Source: Clostridium bowmanii
GTDB lineage: Bacteria; Bacillota; Clostridia; Clostridiales; Clostridiaceae
Assembly: GCF_018861315.1 (NCBI RefSeq)
Contig: NZ_JAHLDL010000015.1
Coordinates: forward strand, 1-64,000
Reading direction: 5' to 3'
Length of the DNA: 64,000 bases
A program made the translations under genes and the position numbers. A model generated the notes under the pieces. It did not search any database and was not told the DNA's origin. It saw only the letters and a program-made list of their open reading frames with translations. The stretch's first letter is position 1, and the number at the start of each line of letters is the position of its first letter. Shown here piece by piece: positions 16,903 through 25,033 of this stretch.

Positions 16903-17343
16903 ATGTTAAAACAAACATTAAAAGAAGATATTATTAAATATATGAAGAATAGGGATAAGATAAGACTTACTGCACTTAGGACTTTGATGGCAGATGTTAA
17001 AAACAAAGAAATGGATTTGAAAAAAGAACTTACAGATGATGAGTTAATTGGTATTATTGAAAAAACAATTAAACAATTAAATGAGACCCTTAGTTATGCA
17101 AAGCAAGCGAGCAAAGAAGAAATTATATCTGAAACAGAAATTGCTATCGAAATGTTCGCAGTTTATATGCCAAAGCAATTTACTGACGAGGAAGCAAAGG
17201 CAATTATCATTGAAGTTATTGCAGAAAACGCATTTAACGGAAATAGTGACATGGGAAAGACAATGAAGGCTGTTATTCCTAAGTTAAAAGGAAAGTATGA
17301 TAGCAGAAAGATAAATCCACTTGTGAAGGAATTGCTGGCATAA
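16903..17343 (+). CDS. GatB/YqeY domain-containing protein
   Basis: The 146-residue protein is a stand-alone YqeY domain (PF09424), an all-helical family related to the tail of GatB and thought to interact with tRNA. The family features KNRDKIRLTALRTLMADVKNKE at the start and GKTMKAVIPKLKGKYD near the end are present. ATG 16903 has AGGAGG at the correct distance; an earlier in-frame start at 16864 does not. It is a single gene with a terminator at 17397-17440. Confidence 0.88.
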   Translation: MLKQTLKEDIIKYMKNRDKIRLTALRTLMADVKNKEMDLKKELTDDELIGIIEKTIKQLNETLSYAKQASKEEIISETEIAIEMFAVYMPKQFTDEEAKAIIIEVIAENAFNGNSDMGKTMKAVIPKLKGKYDSRKINPLVKELLA

Positions 17344-17396
17344 GAGAAAATTGGTGGCAACCACTTGCCATGTGGTTTAGTATTTAGTTTAGAAAT

Positions 17397-17440
17397 ATAG
17401 AGTTAGGGGATCGATATTGATCTGCTGGCTCTATTTTTTT
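17397..17440 (+). terminator. Intrinsic terminator after the YqeY gene
   Basis: ATAGAG (17397-17402) pairs with CTCTAT (17429-17434), with inner ATC/GAT pairing and a T-run at 17435-17440. Confidence 0.6.
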
Positions 17441-17585
17441 CGGGTAAATATACTAAAAAACTATAGATATGTTGAAATATGTCGAATTCTACATATAAAC
17501 TACATAATAATACGTTACAATTACAAGTGATTCATATAAATACTTCTTATGGAGTTACTTATAGTTTTGATAGGGAGGAATTGCC

Positions 17586-18542
17586 ATGGATAAGAAACAT
17601 GAATATTATGACGTTGTTATAATAGGAGCAGGTGCTTCTGGCTTAACTTCATCAATATATTGTGGAAGAGCTAAGCTAAAAACACTTTTAATAGAAAAAT
17701 CATTGGTAGGGGGGCTAGCCACATATACCAATGAAATTGCAAACTATCCAGGCTTTGCAGAAGGAATTACAGGAATTGACCTAATGAATTTATTTCATAA
17801 ACAAGCTAAAAATTTCGGAGTAAATTTTAAACTAACAGATGTGAAAACTGTTCAACTGGAGGATAAGGACAAAGTTGTAGAAACCTTTAGAGTAATTTAT
17901 CATGCAAAATCTGTAATAATTGCTACTGGTGGAAAACCAAGAGTAACAAATGCAACAAATGAAGAAAAATTTTTATTTGATAAGGGTATATCATTTTGTG
18001 CTACTTGCGATGCTGTTTATTACATTGATAAAACAGTTATGGTTATTGGAAGTGGGGATGCAGCCATTGAGGAAGGAATGTTCTTAACTAAATTTGCTAA
18101 AAAAGTTATAGTTGCTATAAGATACCATGAAGGGACTATGAAAGCAAGTAAAACAGTACAGGAGCAAGCTATTAAAAACCCTAAAATAGAATTTATATGG
18201 GATTCTGTTGTAGATTCTTTTCAAGGAGGAGAAAGATTAAATACAGTAATACTTAAAAATACTAAAACCGAGGACCTCATTGAAATACCAGTAGATGGCT
18301 GCTTCTTATTTATTGGGTACATCCCTAACACTAAAATTTTCAAAGGGAAAATAAACCTAACACCACAGGGGTATATTAGCACTACTGAAAATATGGAAAC
18401 AAATATTGAAGGCGTGTTTGCAGTTGGAGATGTAAGAGATAAGGTACTTAGGCAAGTTGCAACTGCAGTTGGAGATGGAGCAGTTGGAGGTATCGGAGCT
18501 GATAAGTATATTACTAAATCTAAAGTATTTGAAAAAAATTAG
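17586..18542 (+). CDS. Thioredoxin reductase-like flavoprotein
   Basis: This FAD- and NAD(P)H-binding protein of 318 residues has the dinucleotide motifs GAGASGL at the N-terminus and GSGDAA in the middle, the redox-active pair C138-A-T-C141 and the C-terminal GVFAVGDVRD flavin motif. The layout is that of low-molecular-weight thioredoxin reductases. It is the first gene of an operon with two YeeE/YedE-type sulfur transporters and a TusA-like protein, so its natural electron acceptor is likely a sulfur carrier in thiosulfate or persulfide handling rather than bulk thioredoxin; that part is inference. GGGAGG precedes ATG 17586. Confidence 0.85.
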   Translation: MDKKHEYYDVVIIGAGASGLTSSIYCGRAKLKTLLIEKSLVGGLATYTNEIANYPGFAEGITGIDLMNLFHKQAKNFGVNFKLTDVKTVQLEDKDKVVETFRVIYHAKSVIIATGGKPRVTNATNEEKFLFDKGISFCATCDAVYYIDKTVMVIGSGDAAIEEGMFLTKFAKKVIVAIRYHEGTMKASKTVQEQAIKNPKIEFIWDSVVDSFQGGERLNTVILKNTKTEDLIEIPVDGCFLFIGYIPNTKIFKGKINLTPQGYISTTENMETNIEGVFAVGDVRDKVLRQVATAVGDGAVGGIGADKYITKSKVFEKN

Positions 18543-18553
18543 GAGGTGGAAAT

Positions 18554-19213
18554 ATGGGAGAAATTAAAACAACAATAACAAGAAAGATAAGAAAAAAAAG
18601 AGTGAATCAAATTCCTTTTGGAGTTATTTTGTTTATTGCAATTGTAGGAATGGGTTTTTTTATTGCTAGTGGTGCTCCAAAATCAGCACTTATGTGGGGA
18701 TTTGGTGTGGCATTAGGGTTTACACTTCAAAGATCTAGGTTTTGCTTTACTGCATCTTTAAGAGATCCAGTTTTAACAGGTAGTACATCTCTTACAAAAG
18801 CAGTGGTTATTGCAATAGCAACAGCTAGTGTTGGATTTGCAACACTGCAATTTGCAGCTGCATCAAAAGGAGCCCAAATACCAGGTAACATTTCACCAGC
18901 TGGAATGCACACTGTGGTGGGAGCTACAATGTTTGGTATAGGAATGGTTATTGCAGGAGGCTGCGCTTCTGGAACTCTAATGAGAGTAGGAGAAGGCTTC
19001 ACAATGCAAATGCTTGCCCTAGTGTTTTTTATCATTGGATCACTATGGGGAGCAAAAGATTTTGGATGGTGGTCAAAATCTTTTGTGCCTGCTAAGGGAG
19101 TATTTTTACCAGATGTTTTAGGATGGCCAATGGCACTACTATTTCAATTTGGATTGCTTTTAGCTATATTTGTATTTGCAGATTGGTTTGGAAATAAAAA
19201 ATCAAATAGATGA
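18554..19213 (+). CDS. YeeE/YedE-family (TsuA-like) sulfur transporter, half 1
   Basis: The 219-residue membrane protein belongs to PF04143. It carries the cysteine motif GGCASGTLMRVGEG, the type of site that passes thiosulfate through TsuA by hydrogen bonds to cysteines, plus an earlier RFCFTASLRDP. TsuA proteins are normally about 350 residues with two such halves; here the halves are separate genes (this one and 19522-20055). AGGAGGTG precedes the start, 11 bases after the flavoprotein stop. Confidence 0.82.
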   Translation: MGEIKTTITRKIRKKRVNQIPFGVILFIAIVGMGFFIASGAPKSALMWGFGVALGFTLQRSRFCFTASLRDPVLTGSTSLTKAVVIAIATASVGFATLQFAAASKGAQIPGNISPAGMHTVVGATMFGIGMVIAGGCASGTLMRVGEGFTMQMLALVFFIIGSLWGAKDFGWWSKSFVPAKGVFLPDVLGWPMALLFQFGLLLAIFVFADWFGNKKSNR

Positions 19214-19238
19214 AACATAATTTTAGGAGGAATGTAAA

Positions 19239-19463
19239 ATGTCAGAAGTAAATTTAAATTGTTTAGGAGAAGTTTGCCCTATACCTTTAATAAAGGCTCA
19301 AAAAAAGCTTGCTATCATGAAAGTTGGAGATGTTTTAATAGTTGAAATAGATCATAGCTGTGCTATGAAAAATATACCGGAATGGGCAAGAAAAGAAGGG
19401 CATAATGTTGATATTGAGGAGATAGATGATGGACAATGGGAAGTATACATAGAAAAAAATTAG
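19239..19463 (+). CDS. TusA-like sulfurtransferase (TsuB-like)
   Basis: This 74-residue protein has the TusA fold, with the catalytic CPIP motif in CLGEVCPIPLIKAQ (Cys13 as persulfide carrier) and a second cysteine in HSCAMKNIPEWARKEGH. It would accept sulfur from imported thiosulfate inside the cell. It sits between the two YeeE/YedE half-transporter genes with its own AGGAGG site. Similar proteins accompany YedE in selenium metabolism, so a selenium role is an alternative, but no selenium genes are nearby. Confidence 0.85.
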   Translation: MSEVNLNCLGEVCPIPLIKAQKKLAIMKVGDVLIVEIDHSCAMKNIPEWARKEGHNVDIEEIDDGQWEVYIEKN

Positions 19464-19521
19464 TAGTTATATTTACATAATACTAGGGAGTAATTTATAA
19501 TATAGAGAGGAAGGTGAATTC

Positions 19522-20055
19522 ATGGATATAAAGAATAATGTTTATTATAGAATATTTTTAAAAGATCCTTGGCCTTACACTGTTGGGGCGGTTATTCTAG
19601 GACTATTGAATATTGCAATGCTATCAGCTGTTGGTAAAGCATGGGGAGTAACCTCTCCATTTGCAACCTGGGCCGGCTGGATTTATCAGTCAATAGGTGG
19701 GCACCCAGAAAAATGGTTCTACTTTCAACAAAAGAGTAATGCAGCATCATTAAGTGGAGGCTTTATTAATGATCTACATTCTGTATCTAATATTGGTATT
19801 GTTATTGGGGCTTTCTTAGCTACATTGCTTGCATCTGAATTTAAAATTAAAAAACTAAAATCATGGAAGCAAGTAGTTGCTGGAGTTTTAGGTGGACTAC
19901 TTATGGGATATGGAGCGAGAATAGCCTTTGGATGTAATATTGGAGCACTATTTAGTGGAGTTGCCTCAATGTCCTTGCATGGTTGGATATACTGGGTATT
20001 TATATTTGTTGGAGCATGGATTGGAAGCAAATTATTGGTTAAATATTTCATCTAA
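19522..20055 (+). CDS. YeeE/YedE-family (TsuA-like) sulfur transporter, half 2
   Basis: The 177-residue membrane protein is the second PF04143 half, with the motif ARIAFGCNIGALFSGVASMSLHGW holding its conserved cysteine. With the 18554-19213 product it should make one complete thiosulfate-type channel. AGAGGAAGG precedes ATG 19522. It is last of the four-gene operon. Confidence 0.82.
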   Translation: MDIKNNVYYRIFLKDPWPYTVGAVILGLLNIAMLSAVGKAWGVTSPFATWAGWIYQSIGGHPEKWFYFQQKSNAASLSGGFINDLHSVSNIGIVIGAFLATLLASEFKIKKLKSWKQVVAGVLGGLLMGYGARIAFGCNIGALFSGVASMSLHGWIYWVFIFVGAWIGSKLLVKYFI

Positions 20056-20220
20056 AAGAATCAATTGAGATATTATAGAGGAAACATGACAGGCCTTACT
20101 ATTGTAATTACAAAATTCATTGTTATAGCTATTCTATTCTCTATCCAAATCAGTGCTACATAAAGATTACGAAAAGATGTAGAAATGAAAAATGATGAAA
20201 TTGAAAACTCTAAAGAACAT

Positions 20221-20250
20221 AAAAAAGAAAGCTATTTGCTTTCTTTTTTT
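20221..20250. terminator. Bidirectional intrinsic terminator
   Basis: AAAAAAGAAAGC pairs with GCTTTCTTTTTTT around TATTT. It can end the sulfur operon rightward, and on the other strand it overlaps the end of the small gene at 20232-20387. Confidence 0.65.
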
Positions 20251-20387
20251 CCCGTTTTACACCTTTTTGAAATCTTCTCATCATATAATTTTTTCGCTTC
20301 TTCAAAAACTTCATTATCTATTGTATATTTACAAGTTCGCTCTAGTACTTCCAGCAAAATTTCTTCGGGTAAACACGTAAGCAGCAT
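20232..20387 (-). CDS. Small 51-residue helical protein, weakly Sda-like
   Basis: A minus-strand frame begins at ATG 20387, seven bases after AGGAGGCG, and encodes MLLTCLPEEILLEVLERTCK followed by a charged helical tail ending KKESK. Composition predicts a helical hairpin. The spacing of LPEEILLEV and the later EEAKKLYDEKI recalls Sda, the sporulation kinase inhibitor (LSDELLIES then a second helix), but the match is weak. The strong ribosome site supports expression. Confidence 0.55.
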   Translation of the reverse strand: MLLTCLPEEILLEVLERTCKYTIDNEVFEEAKKLYDEKISKRCKTGKKESK

Positions 20388-20429
20388 ATTCCGCCTCCTG
20401 TTAATTTAAGTCTTAGAAATTTATATAAA

Positions 20430-20882
20430 TTAAATTGCTCTTTTTAATGTTGGCTTATGTTCCTTTATTGGATCTGATGGTATTATGTATGGTATTTTCC
20501 AGTTTTTTATTCCATTAGTGTATTTTTCTGAGTAGTTATATTGAGGTGATTTGTACATCTTTTTTCGGTTATAAATTACTTGTTCTCCAAACATTAGCTT
20601 TACCTCATTTAGAGAATGACAATTTATGTTAATTTGTTCAAAATGAAATTCAGCTACTATTTTCAAGAATCTTTCTACTTCATTTTGAAAAACTTTAGCA
20701 TAAAAAGCATTTTCATTATTACCGTCGCTAATTATTATTGGGTTTAGCTGACCTTCATTAAGGGTAGCTTTCAATTTATATATGCTTCTTCTGTTCCTCC
20801 CTATGAAATAGCCATAATTAATATAACTTGGGTCCTCATCTTCTGGAAAAATTACGTTATAAAGCAATTGTTCTTTTTTCAT
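20430..20882 (-). CDS. Hypothetical protein, 150 residues
   Basis: I do not recognise this soluble protein. It has no membrane helix or signal peptide. Features are FPEDEDPSYINYGYFIGRN near the N-terminus and a Tyr/Lys-rich C-terminal third (YKSPQYNYSEKYTNG). ATG 20882 with AGGTGAGG upstream is preferred over GTG 20894. It stands alone, downstream of nothing on its strand except a 298-base gap to speE, in which I see only the speE promoter. Confidence 0.6.
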   Translation of the reverse strand: MKKEQLLYNVIFPEDEDPSYINYGYFIGRNRRSIYKLKATLNEGQLNPIIISDGNNENAFYAKVFQNEVERFLKIVAEFHFEQININCHSLNEVKLMFGEQVIYNRKKMYKSPQYNYSEKYTNGIKNWKIPYIIPSDPIKEHKPTLKRAI

Positions 20883-21091
20883 TTTAATCCTCACCTTTCT
20901 AATAAATTATTAGATTAATAAAACTAAAACTGTCAAAGTCACTTATATATAAAATATTCATCGAAAATGTATCCGTTTCAATTATTCTAGCAGACCATTG
21001 TAAAGTATATGTTATGATTTCGGTTAGAATTAGTTAATAATAAGTATTTTAAATGTTATAACTGGATTATGAGAAAATAGTTTTGGATTTA

Positions 21092-21119
21092 TTGAATTTT
21101 CAGGTATTTATGATATACT
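21092..21119 (+). promoter_or_regulatory. Probable promoter of speE
   Basis: TTGAAT (21092-21097), a 16-base spacer and TATACT (21114-21119) lie about 60 bases before the start codon. Confidence 0.5.
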
Positions 21120-21180
21120 AGGAGTGCTATCTTTTTGAGATATAACAGATAGGTATATTTATTATAATGGAGGAATTATT

Positions 21181-22053
21181 ATGAAAATTAATGAACTACC
21201 AAAGTATTTTAAAGAAATAGATAATGAACTGTGGTTTGAGGAAGTTGAAGTTGAAAAGAAAAATTTAAAAATTACTTATAAAGTTAATAAATGTTTTTCT
21301 TATTCTAAGTCTCCATACCAGGAGGTAGCGCTGATTGATTCTGCGGCATTTGGACCTTGTCTTGTGCTTGATGGGATAATGCAGACTACATCTGCAGACG
21401 GTTTTATATATAATGAAATGATTACTCATATTCCAGTACTCACTCATAAAAGTCCAAAAGATGTGTTGGTAATTGGCGGAGGAGACTGTGGAGCGGTAAG
21501 AGAATTATCAAAATACAAGGACCTTGAAATAATTGATATGGTGGAACTTGACGAAGTGGTTACAAAAGAATGCATAAAATTTCTTCCCGAAATAAGTGGA
21601 GGCTCTGATTTTGATGAAAGAATCAATTTTAAATTCGGCGATGGTGTTGAATATGTAAAAACTACTGATATTAAATATGATATAATTATGGTGGATTCTC
21701 CGGACCCAGAGGGTCCTGCTAAGGATTTGTTTGGAGAAGAATTTTATAAAAATGTGAAAAAGACATTAAAAACTGACGGAGTAATGGTATGTCAAAGTGA
21801 ATCACCAATGATACATCGTAATATAATTGAGAATACAAGAAGAATATTAAAGAATAATTTTAAAATTGTAAAAACCTATATAGCCTTTGTTCCAACATAT
21901 CCAGGTGGATTATGGAGTTTTACAATGGCTTCAGATGTTTATGATCCTAGCGATATGGACGTAAATAGATTGCCTGCTGAAACTCGTTATTTAACAAAGA
22001 AGATTGCTAAATCATGCTTTGATCTTCCTAATTTTATAAGTGATTTAAAATAG
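21181..22053 (+). CDS. speE: Spermidine synthase
   Basis: The 290-residue protein is a polyamine aminopropyltransferase that uses decarboxylated S-adenosylmethionine and putrescine. It has an N-terminal beta domain followed by a Rossmann fold. Key motifs are GGGDCGAVREL near residue 98 (nucleoside binding), the acidic ELDE and the catalytic DSPDPEGPAKDLF near residue 170. TATAATGGAGGAA precedes ATG 21181. It is apparently monocistronic; speD and speB are not adjacent. Confidence 0.9.
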   Translation: MKINELPKYFKEIDNELWFEEVEVEKKNLKITYKVNKCFSYSKSPYQEVALIDSAAFGPCLVLDGIMQTTSADGFIYNEMITHIPVLTHKSPKDVLVIGGGDCGAVRELSKYKDLEIIDMVELDEVVTKECIKFLPEISGGSDFDERINFKFGDGVEYVKTTDIKYDIIMVDSPDPEGPAKDLFGEEFYKNVKKTLKTDGVMVCQSESPMIHRNIIENTRRILKNNFKIVKTYIAFVPTYPGGLWSFTMASDVYDPSDMDVNRLPAETRYLTKKIAKSCFDLPNFISDLK

Positions 22054-22090
22054 TAGCTAATAGGCAGCAATAAAATATAAATATAGAAAA

Positions 22091-22119
22091 TTGATATTTT
22101 TTGAAAGTTATGGTATATT
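22091..22119 (+). promoter_or_regulatory. Promoter of the cold-shock gene
   Basis: TTGATA (22091-22096), 17 bases, then TATATT (22114-22119). The transcript would have a leader of about 65 bases containing the inverted repeat GATGCA/TGCATC at 22138-22156, in keeping with structured cold-shock leaders. Confidence 0.6.
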
Positions 22120-22190
22120 GTTAGTGGAACATTGTTGATGCAAAATTAATGCATCTTACAAAATGGTGTTTTGTATTTGGAGGATAATTA

Positions 22191-22388
22191 ATGAAAATCG
22201 GAACAGTAAAATGGTTTAACGCAGAAAAAGGATTTGGATTTATTGAAGTTGAAGGTGAAAAAGATATTTTTGTTCACGTATCTGCAATCCAAGATGCAAG
22301 AAAAAGTTTTGACGAAGGTCAAAAAGTTCAATTTGAAACAGAAGAAGGACCTAAGGGACTTCAAGCAATTGAAGTTTCAGCAATATAA
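22191..22388 (+). CDS. Cold-shock protein, CspA family
   Basis: This 65-residue single CSD protein has RNP1 [10 protein letters not shown] and RNP2 DIFVHVSAI, the nucleic-acid-binding aromatics, and the usual ending [10 protein letters not shown]. It acts as an RNA chaperone. TTGGAGGA precedes ATG 22191. It has its own promoter and a strong terminator. Confidence 0.95.
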   Translation: MKIGTVKWFNAEKGFGFIEVEGEKDIFVHVSAIQDARKSFDEGQKVQFETEEGPKGLQAIEVSAI

Positions 22389-22404
22389 ATAATTAATATT
22401 TATA

Positions 22405-22440
22405 CTACAAAAAGCCACCTTATAAGGTGGCTTTTTGTAG
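22405..22440. terminator. Terminator of the cold-shock gene
   Basis: CTACAAAAAGCCACCT pairs perfectly with AGGTGGCTTTTTGTAG around TATA, 16 base pairs with an embedded T-run. Confidence 0.8.
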
Positions 22441-22592
22441 TTGGCAGGATTAATTATTTTCTTTATTCTTTATATGCTGTTTTTTCATGTAAAAAACACT
22501 TAAATGATTAGTTTAGAAACACGTTATTGAGGTATAATAATAAGATTAAATAAAAAAATAATTAGTTAATTATTGACTAGGGGGTATTAAAA

Positions 22593-24227
22593 TTGGATAA
22601 ATTAAGTCTTCAACGTAAAGAAATAGAAGAAGTTTATGGTAAAATAAGTCCTTTTGAACTTAAAGATAAATTAATCAATCTTGCTGAGGAATCAAAGAAA
22701 AATGGTACACACGCACTTTTGGACGCAGGCAGAGGAAATCCTAACTGGATTGCAGCATCTCCAAGAGAAGCCTTTTTCACCTTTGGTCAATTCGCGGTGG
22801 AGGAAAGTCGTAGTGCTTGGAGTCAAGGTGACTTAGCTGGAATGCCAAAGAAAGAAGGAATTACAGAGCATTTTATAAATTTCACAAAAAAACATAAAGA
22901 CTCCCCAGGAATTGAGCTTCTTATTAAAATGATTAATTATGGCATAACAGAAAAGCAATTTGATTCTGATGAATGGATTTATGAATTAGTAGATGGAATT
23001 ATTGGTGATAATTATCCAAAACCTGATAGAATGTTAGAACATGTTGAAAGTGTAGTCAATGATTATCTCATTCAGGAGTTGTGTTACAATGGGACATTTC
23101 CAGGGAAGTTTAAGACATTTGCGGTTGAAGGTGCAACGGCAGCAATGTGCTATATTTTTGATACATTGATTGCAAACAATATATTGTTAAAGGGAGATAA
23201 GATTGCACTTATGGCACCAATTTTTACACCTTATCTTGAAATACCTCATTTACCTCGTTATAATTTTGAAGTTGTTGAAGTCTTGGCTGACGAAACAACT
23301 GAGGATGGTAGACATACATGGCAATATTCTTCGAGTGAAATTGAGAAAATAAGTGATTCAAATATAAAGGCATTATTTATAGTTAATCCAAGTAATCCAG
23401 GTTCTGTTGCAATGAAATCAGAAACTGTTAAACAATTAAAAAATATTGTTGAGAATAACAATCCAGATTTAATGATTATATCAGATGATGTTTATGGTAC
23501 ATTTGTAGACAATTTTCGTTCATTAATGACAGATCTCCCATATAATACAATTGGAGTATATTCTTATTCAAAATATTTTGGGGTAACAGGGTGGCGTCTT
23601 GGAACTGTTTCACTCTATGAAGATAATGTATTTGATAAATTATTAAGGCAGCAAGACGAGGATAAAAAGGAAAGAGCAAGAAGAAGGTACGGTGGAATTT
23701 CTACTAATCCTGATAGTATTCCATTTATGGATAGAATAGTGGCAGATAGCCGTCAGGTAGCACTTAATCATACTGCAGGGTTATCTACACCACAACAAGT
23801 ACAAATGGCATTTTTTTCGCTATTTGCTATTACCGATAAAGAAAATAGATATAAACAGTTAACAAAGGATATTTGTCGTAACCGCAAAAGACTTTTGTTC
23901 GAAGGATTGGGATTAGATTTGCAGTTAGAGCCCTTGGATGCTTCTTATTATACTCAATTTGATTTACTGGAGTGGGCAGGCAAAAATTATAATAAGGAAT
24001 TTGTCATATATTTACGACAAAATTATAAACCAGTAGACATTCTCATACGTCTAGCGGAGAAATCATCCATAGTGTTATTAGGTAGTAGTGGATTCCATGG
24101 GCCGGAGTGGGCTATCAGAATATCACTTGCAAATCTTAATGATGAATCTTATTCTAAAATTGGAAAAGTTCTTCATAAAGTATTAGAAGATTATGCAAAA
24201 GAATGGAATGATTCTAAAAAGAAATAA
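22593..24227 (+). CDS. aspD: Aspartate 4-decarboxylase (PLP-dependent, aminotransferase fold)
   Basis: The 544-residue enzyme matches the dodecameric aspartate 4-decarboxylase family, which converts L-aspartate to L-alanine and CO2 and also shows aminotransferase activity. Visible motifs are DAGRGNPNW near the N-terminus, NPSNPGS and SDDVYG in the PLP pocket, and SYSKYFGVTGWRLG with the Schiff-base Lys327. TTG 22593 is preceded by AGGGGG. In other bacteria it works with an aspartate/alanine antiporter to generate proton motive force; no antiporter gene is adjacent. It appears monocistronic. Confidence 0.88.
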   Translation: MDKLSLQRKEIEEVYGKISPFELKDKLINLAEESKKNGTHALLDAGRGNPNWIAASPREAFFTFGQFAVEESRSAWSQGDLAGMPKKEGITEHFINFTKKHKDSPGIELLIKMINYGITEKQFDSDEWIYELVDGIIGDNYPKPDRMLEHVESVVNDYLIQELCYNGTFPGKFKTFAVEGATAAMCYIFDTLIANNILLKGDKIALMAPIFTPYLEIPHLPRYNFEVVEVLADETTEDGRHTWQYSSSEIEKISDSNIKALFIVNPSNPGSVAMKSETVKQLKNIVENNNPDLMIISDDVYGTFVDNFRSLMTDLPYNTIGVYSYSKYFGVTGWRLGTVSLYEDNVFDKLLRQQDEDKKERARRRYGGISTNPDSIPFMDRIVADSRQVALNHTAGLSTPQQVQMAFFSLFAITDKENRYKQLTKDICRNRKRLLFEGLGLDLQLEPLDASYYTQFDLLEWAGKNYNKEFVIYLRQNYKPVDILIRLAEKSSIVLLGSSGFHGPEWAIRISLANLNDESYSKIGKVLHKVLEDYAKEWNDSKKK

Positions 24228-24300
24228 ATAAAGTTGATGAATAAAAAATTGGTTTAAAAAAATACTATGTGTAGGTACAAAAGGTAAAAATTTAAATTTT

Positions 24301-24336
24301 AAAAAAAAGCAGAGATTACTTTCTGCTTATTTTTTT
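24301..24336 (-). terminator. Terminator of greA (bidirectional)
   Basis: AAGCAGA (24307-24313) pairs with TCTGCTT (24322-24328), with A/T runs on both sides. It can serve the converging aspD and greA genes. Confidence 0.7.
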
Positions 24337-24352
24337 GCTATGTTGTATCTTA

Positions 24353-24817
24353 TTAATAAATTTTTTCTATAATTACTTCATAACTACCCTCTGGAGCCAA
24401 AACAGTACATGTTTCTCCCAGGGACTTTTTATATATTGCCATGCCCAGTGGAGATTCAATACTTATATTCATTATTTCTGGGTTGGTCTCTACTGTAGAT
24501 ACTAGGCATACTTTCTCAATATCATCTGTATCAAGGAATTTAATATCAGCTTGACCACCAAGACCTAGATGGTCATCATTACTATAGTCATCTACTACTG
24601 TAGCGCTACGAAGTAATTCTTGAATCTTAATTATTCTATCATTATTAGTTGCTTCGTCATCTTTAGCCGCATCATATTCTGCATTTTCACTTAAATCGCC
24701 ATGGCCTTTTGCCTCTTTGATTGCTGCTGTTATTTCTTTTCTTTTTTCCCCTGTGCGTAGTTCCAATTCTTCTTCTAGTTTTACTACTCCGCTAGGTGTT
24801 AATATTGTACTTTTCAT
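24353..24817 (-). CDS. greA: Transcription elongation factor GreA/GreB family
   Basis: The 154-residue protein has an N-terminal coiled coil with the conserved tip GHGDLSENAEYDAAKD, whose acidic residues stimulate RNA polymerase transcript cleavage, and a C-terminal FKBP-like domain with ESPLGMAIYKKSLGE. AGGAGTG precedes ATG 24817. A second GreA elsewhere is possible, since this copy is not in the usual lysS/dus context. Confidence 0.9.
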   Translation of the reverse strand: MKSTILTPSGVVKLEEELELRTGEKRKEITAAIKEAKGHGDLSENAEYDAAKDDEATNNDRIIKIQELLRSATVVDDYSNDDHLGLGGQADIKFLDTDDIEKVCLVSTVETNPEIMNISIESPLGMAIYKKSLGETCTVLAPEGSYEVIIEKIY

Positions 24818-25033
24818 AATTTGTCACTCCTAACAATTTTTATGTATGTGATGATGCTATCTACATTTAAATAAATTAATATATTAAATTTAGTTTAAGA
24901 TAGTCAACTCAATAAAGAATTATTATATCATATTTTTAGTGATTTTAGTTTTATAGGTGAACTAAATATATAAAAATTTATGATATACTAGAAAACAGAT
25001 GATTTAATTTTTTGACATGGAGGAAATTTTTAT

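Noticed and set aside
17524-17533. CAAGTGATTC before the sulfur operon as another metal operator
   Set aside because: Only one half matches the 7-1-7 palindrome and the genes are not metal genes.
20086-20163. 25-codon frame (MTGLTIVITKFIVIAILFSI...) after the sulfur operon
   Set aside because: It has GAGG upstream and a membrane-helix composition, but it is too short and without context to support as a gene; it may be the stump of a lost membrane protein.
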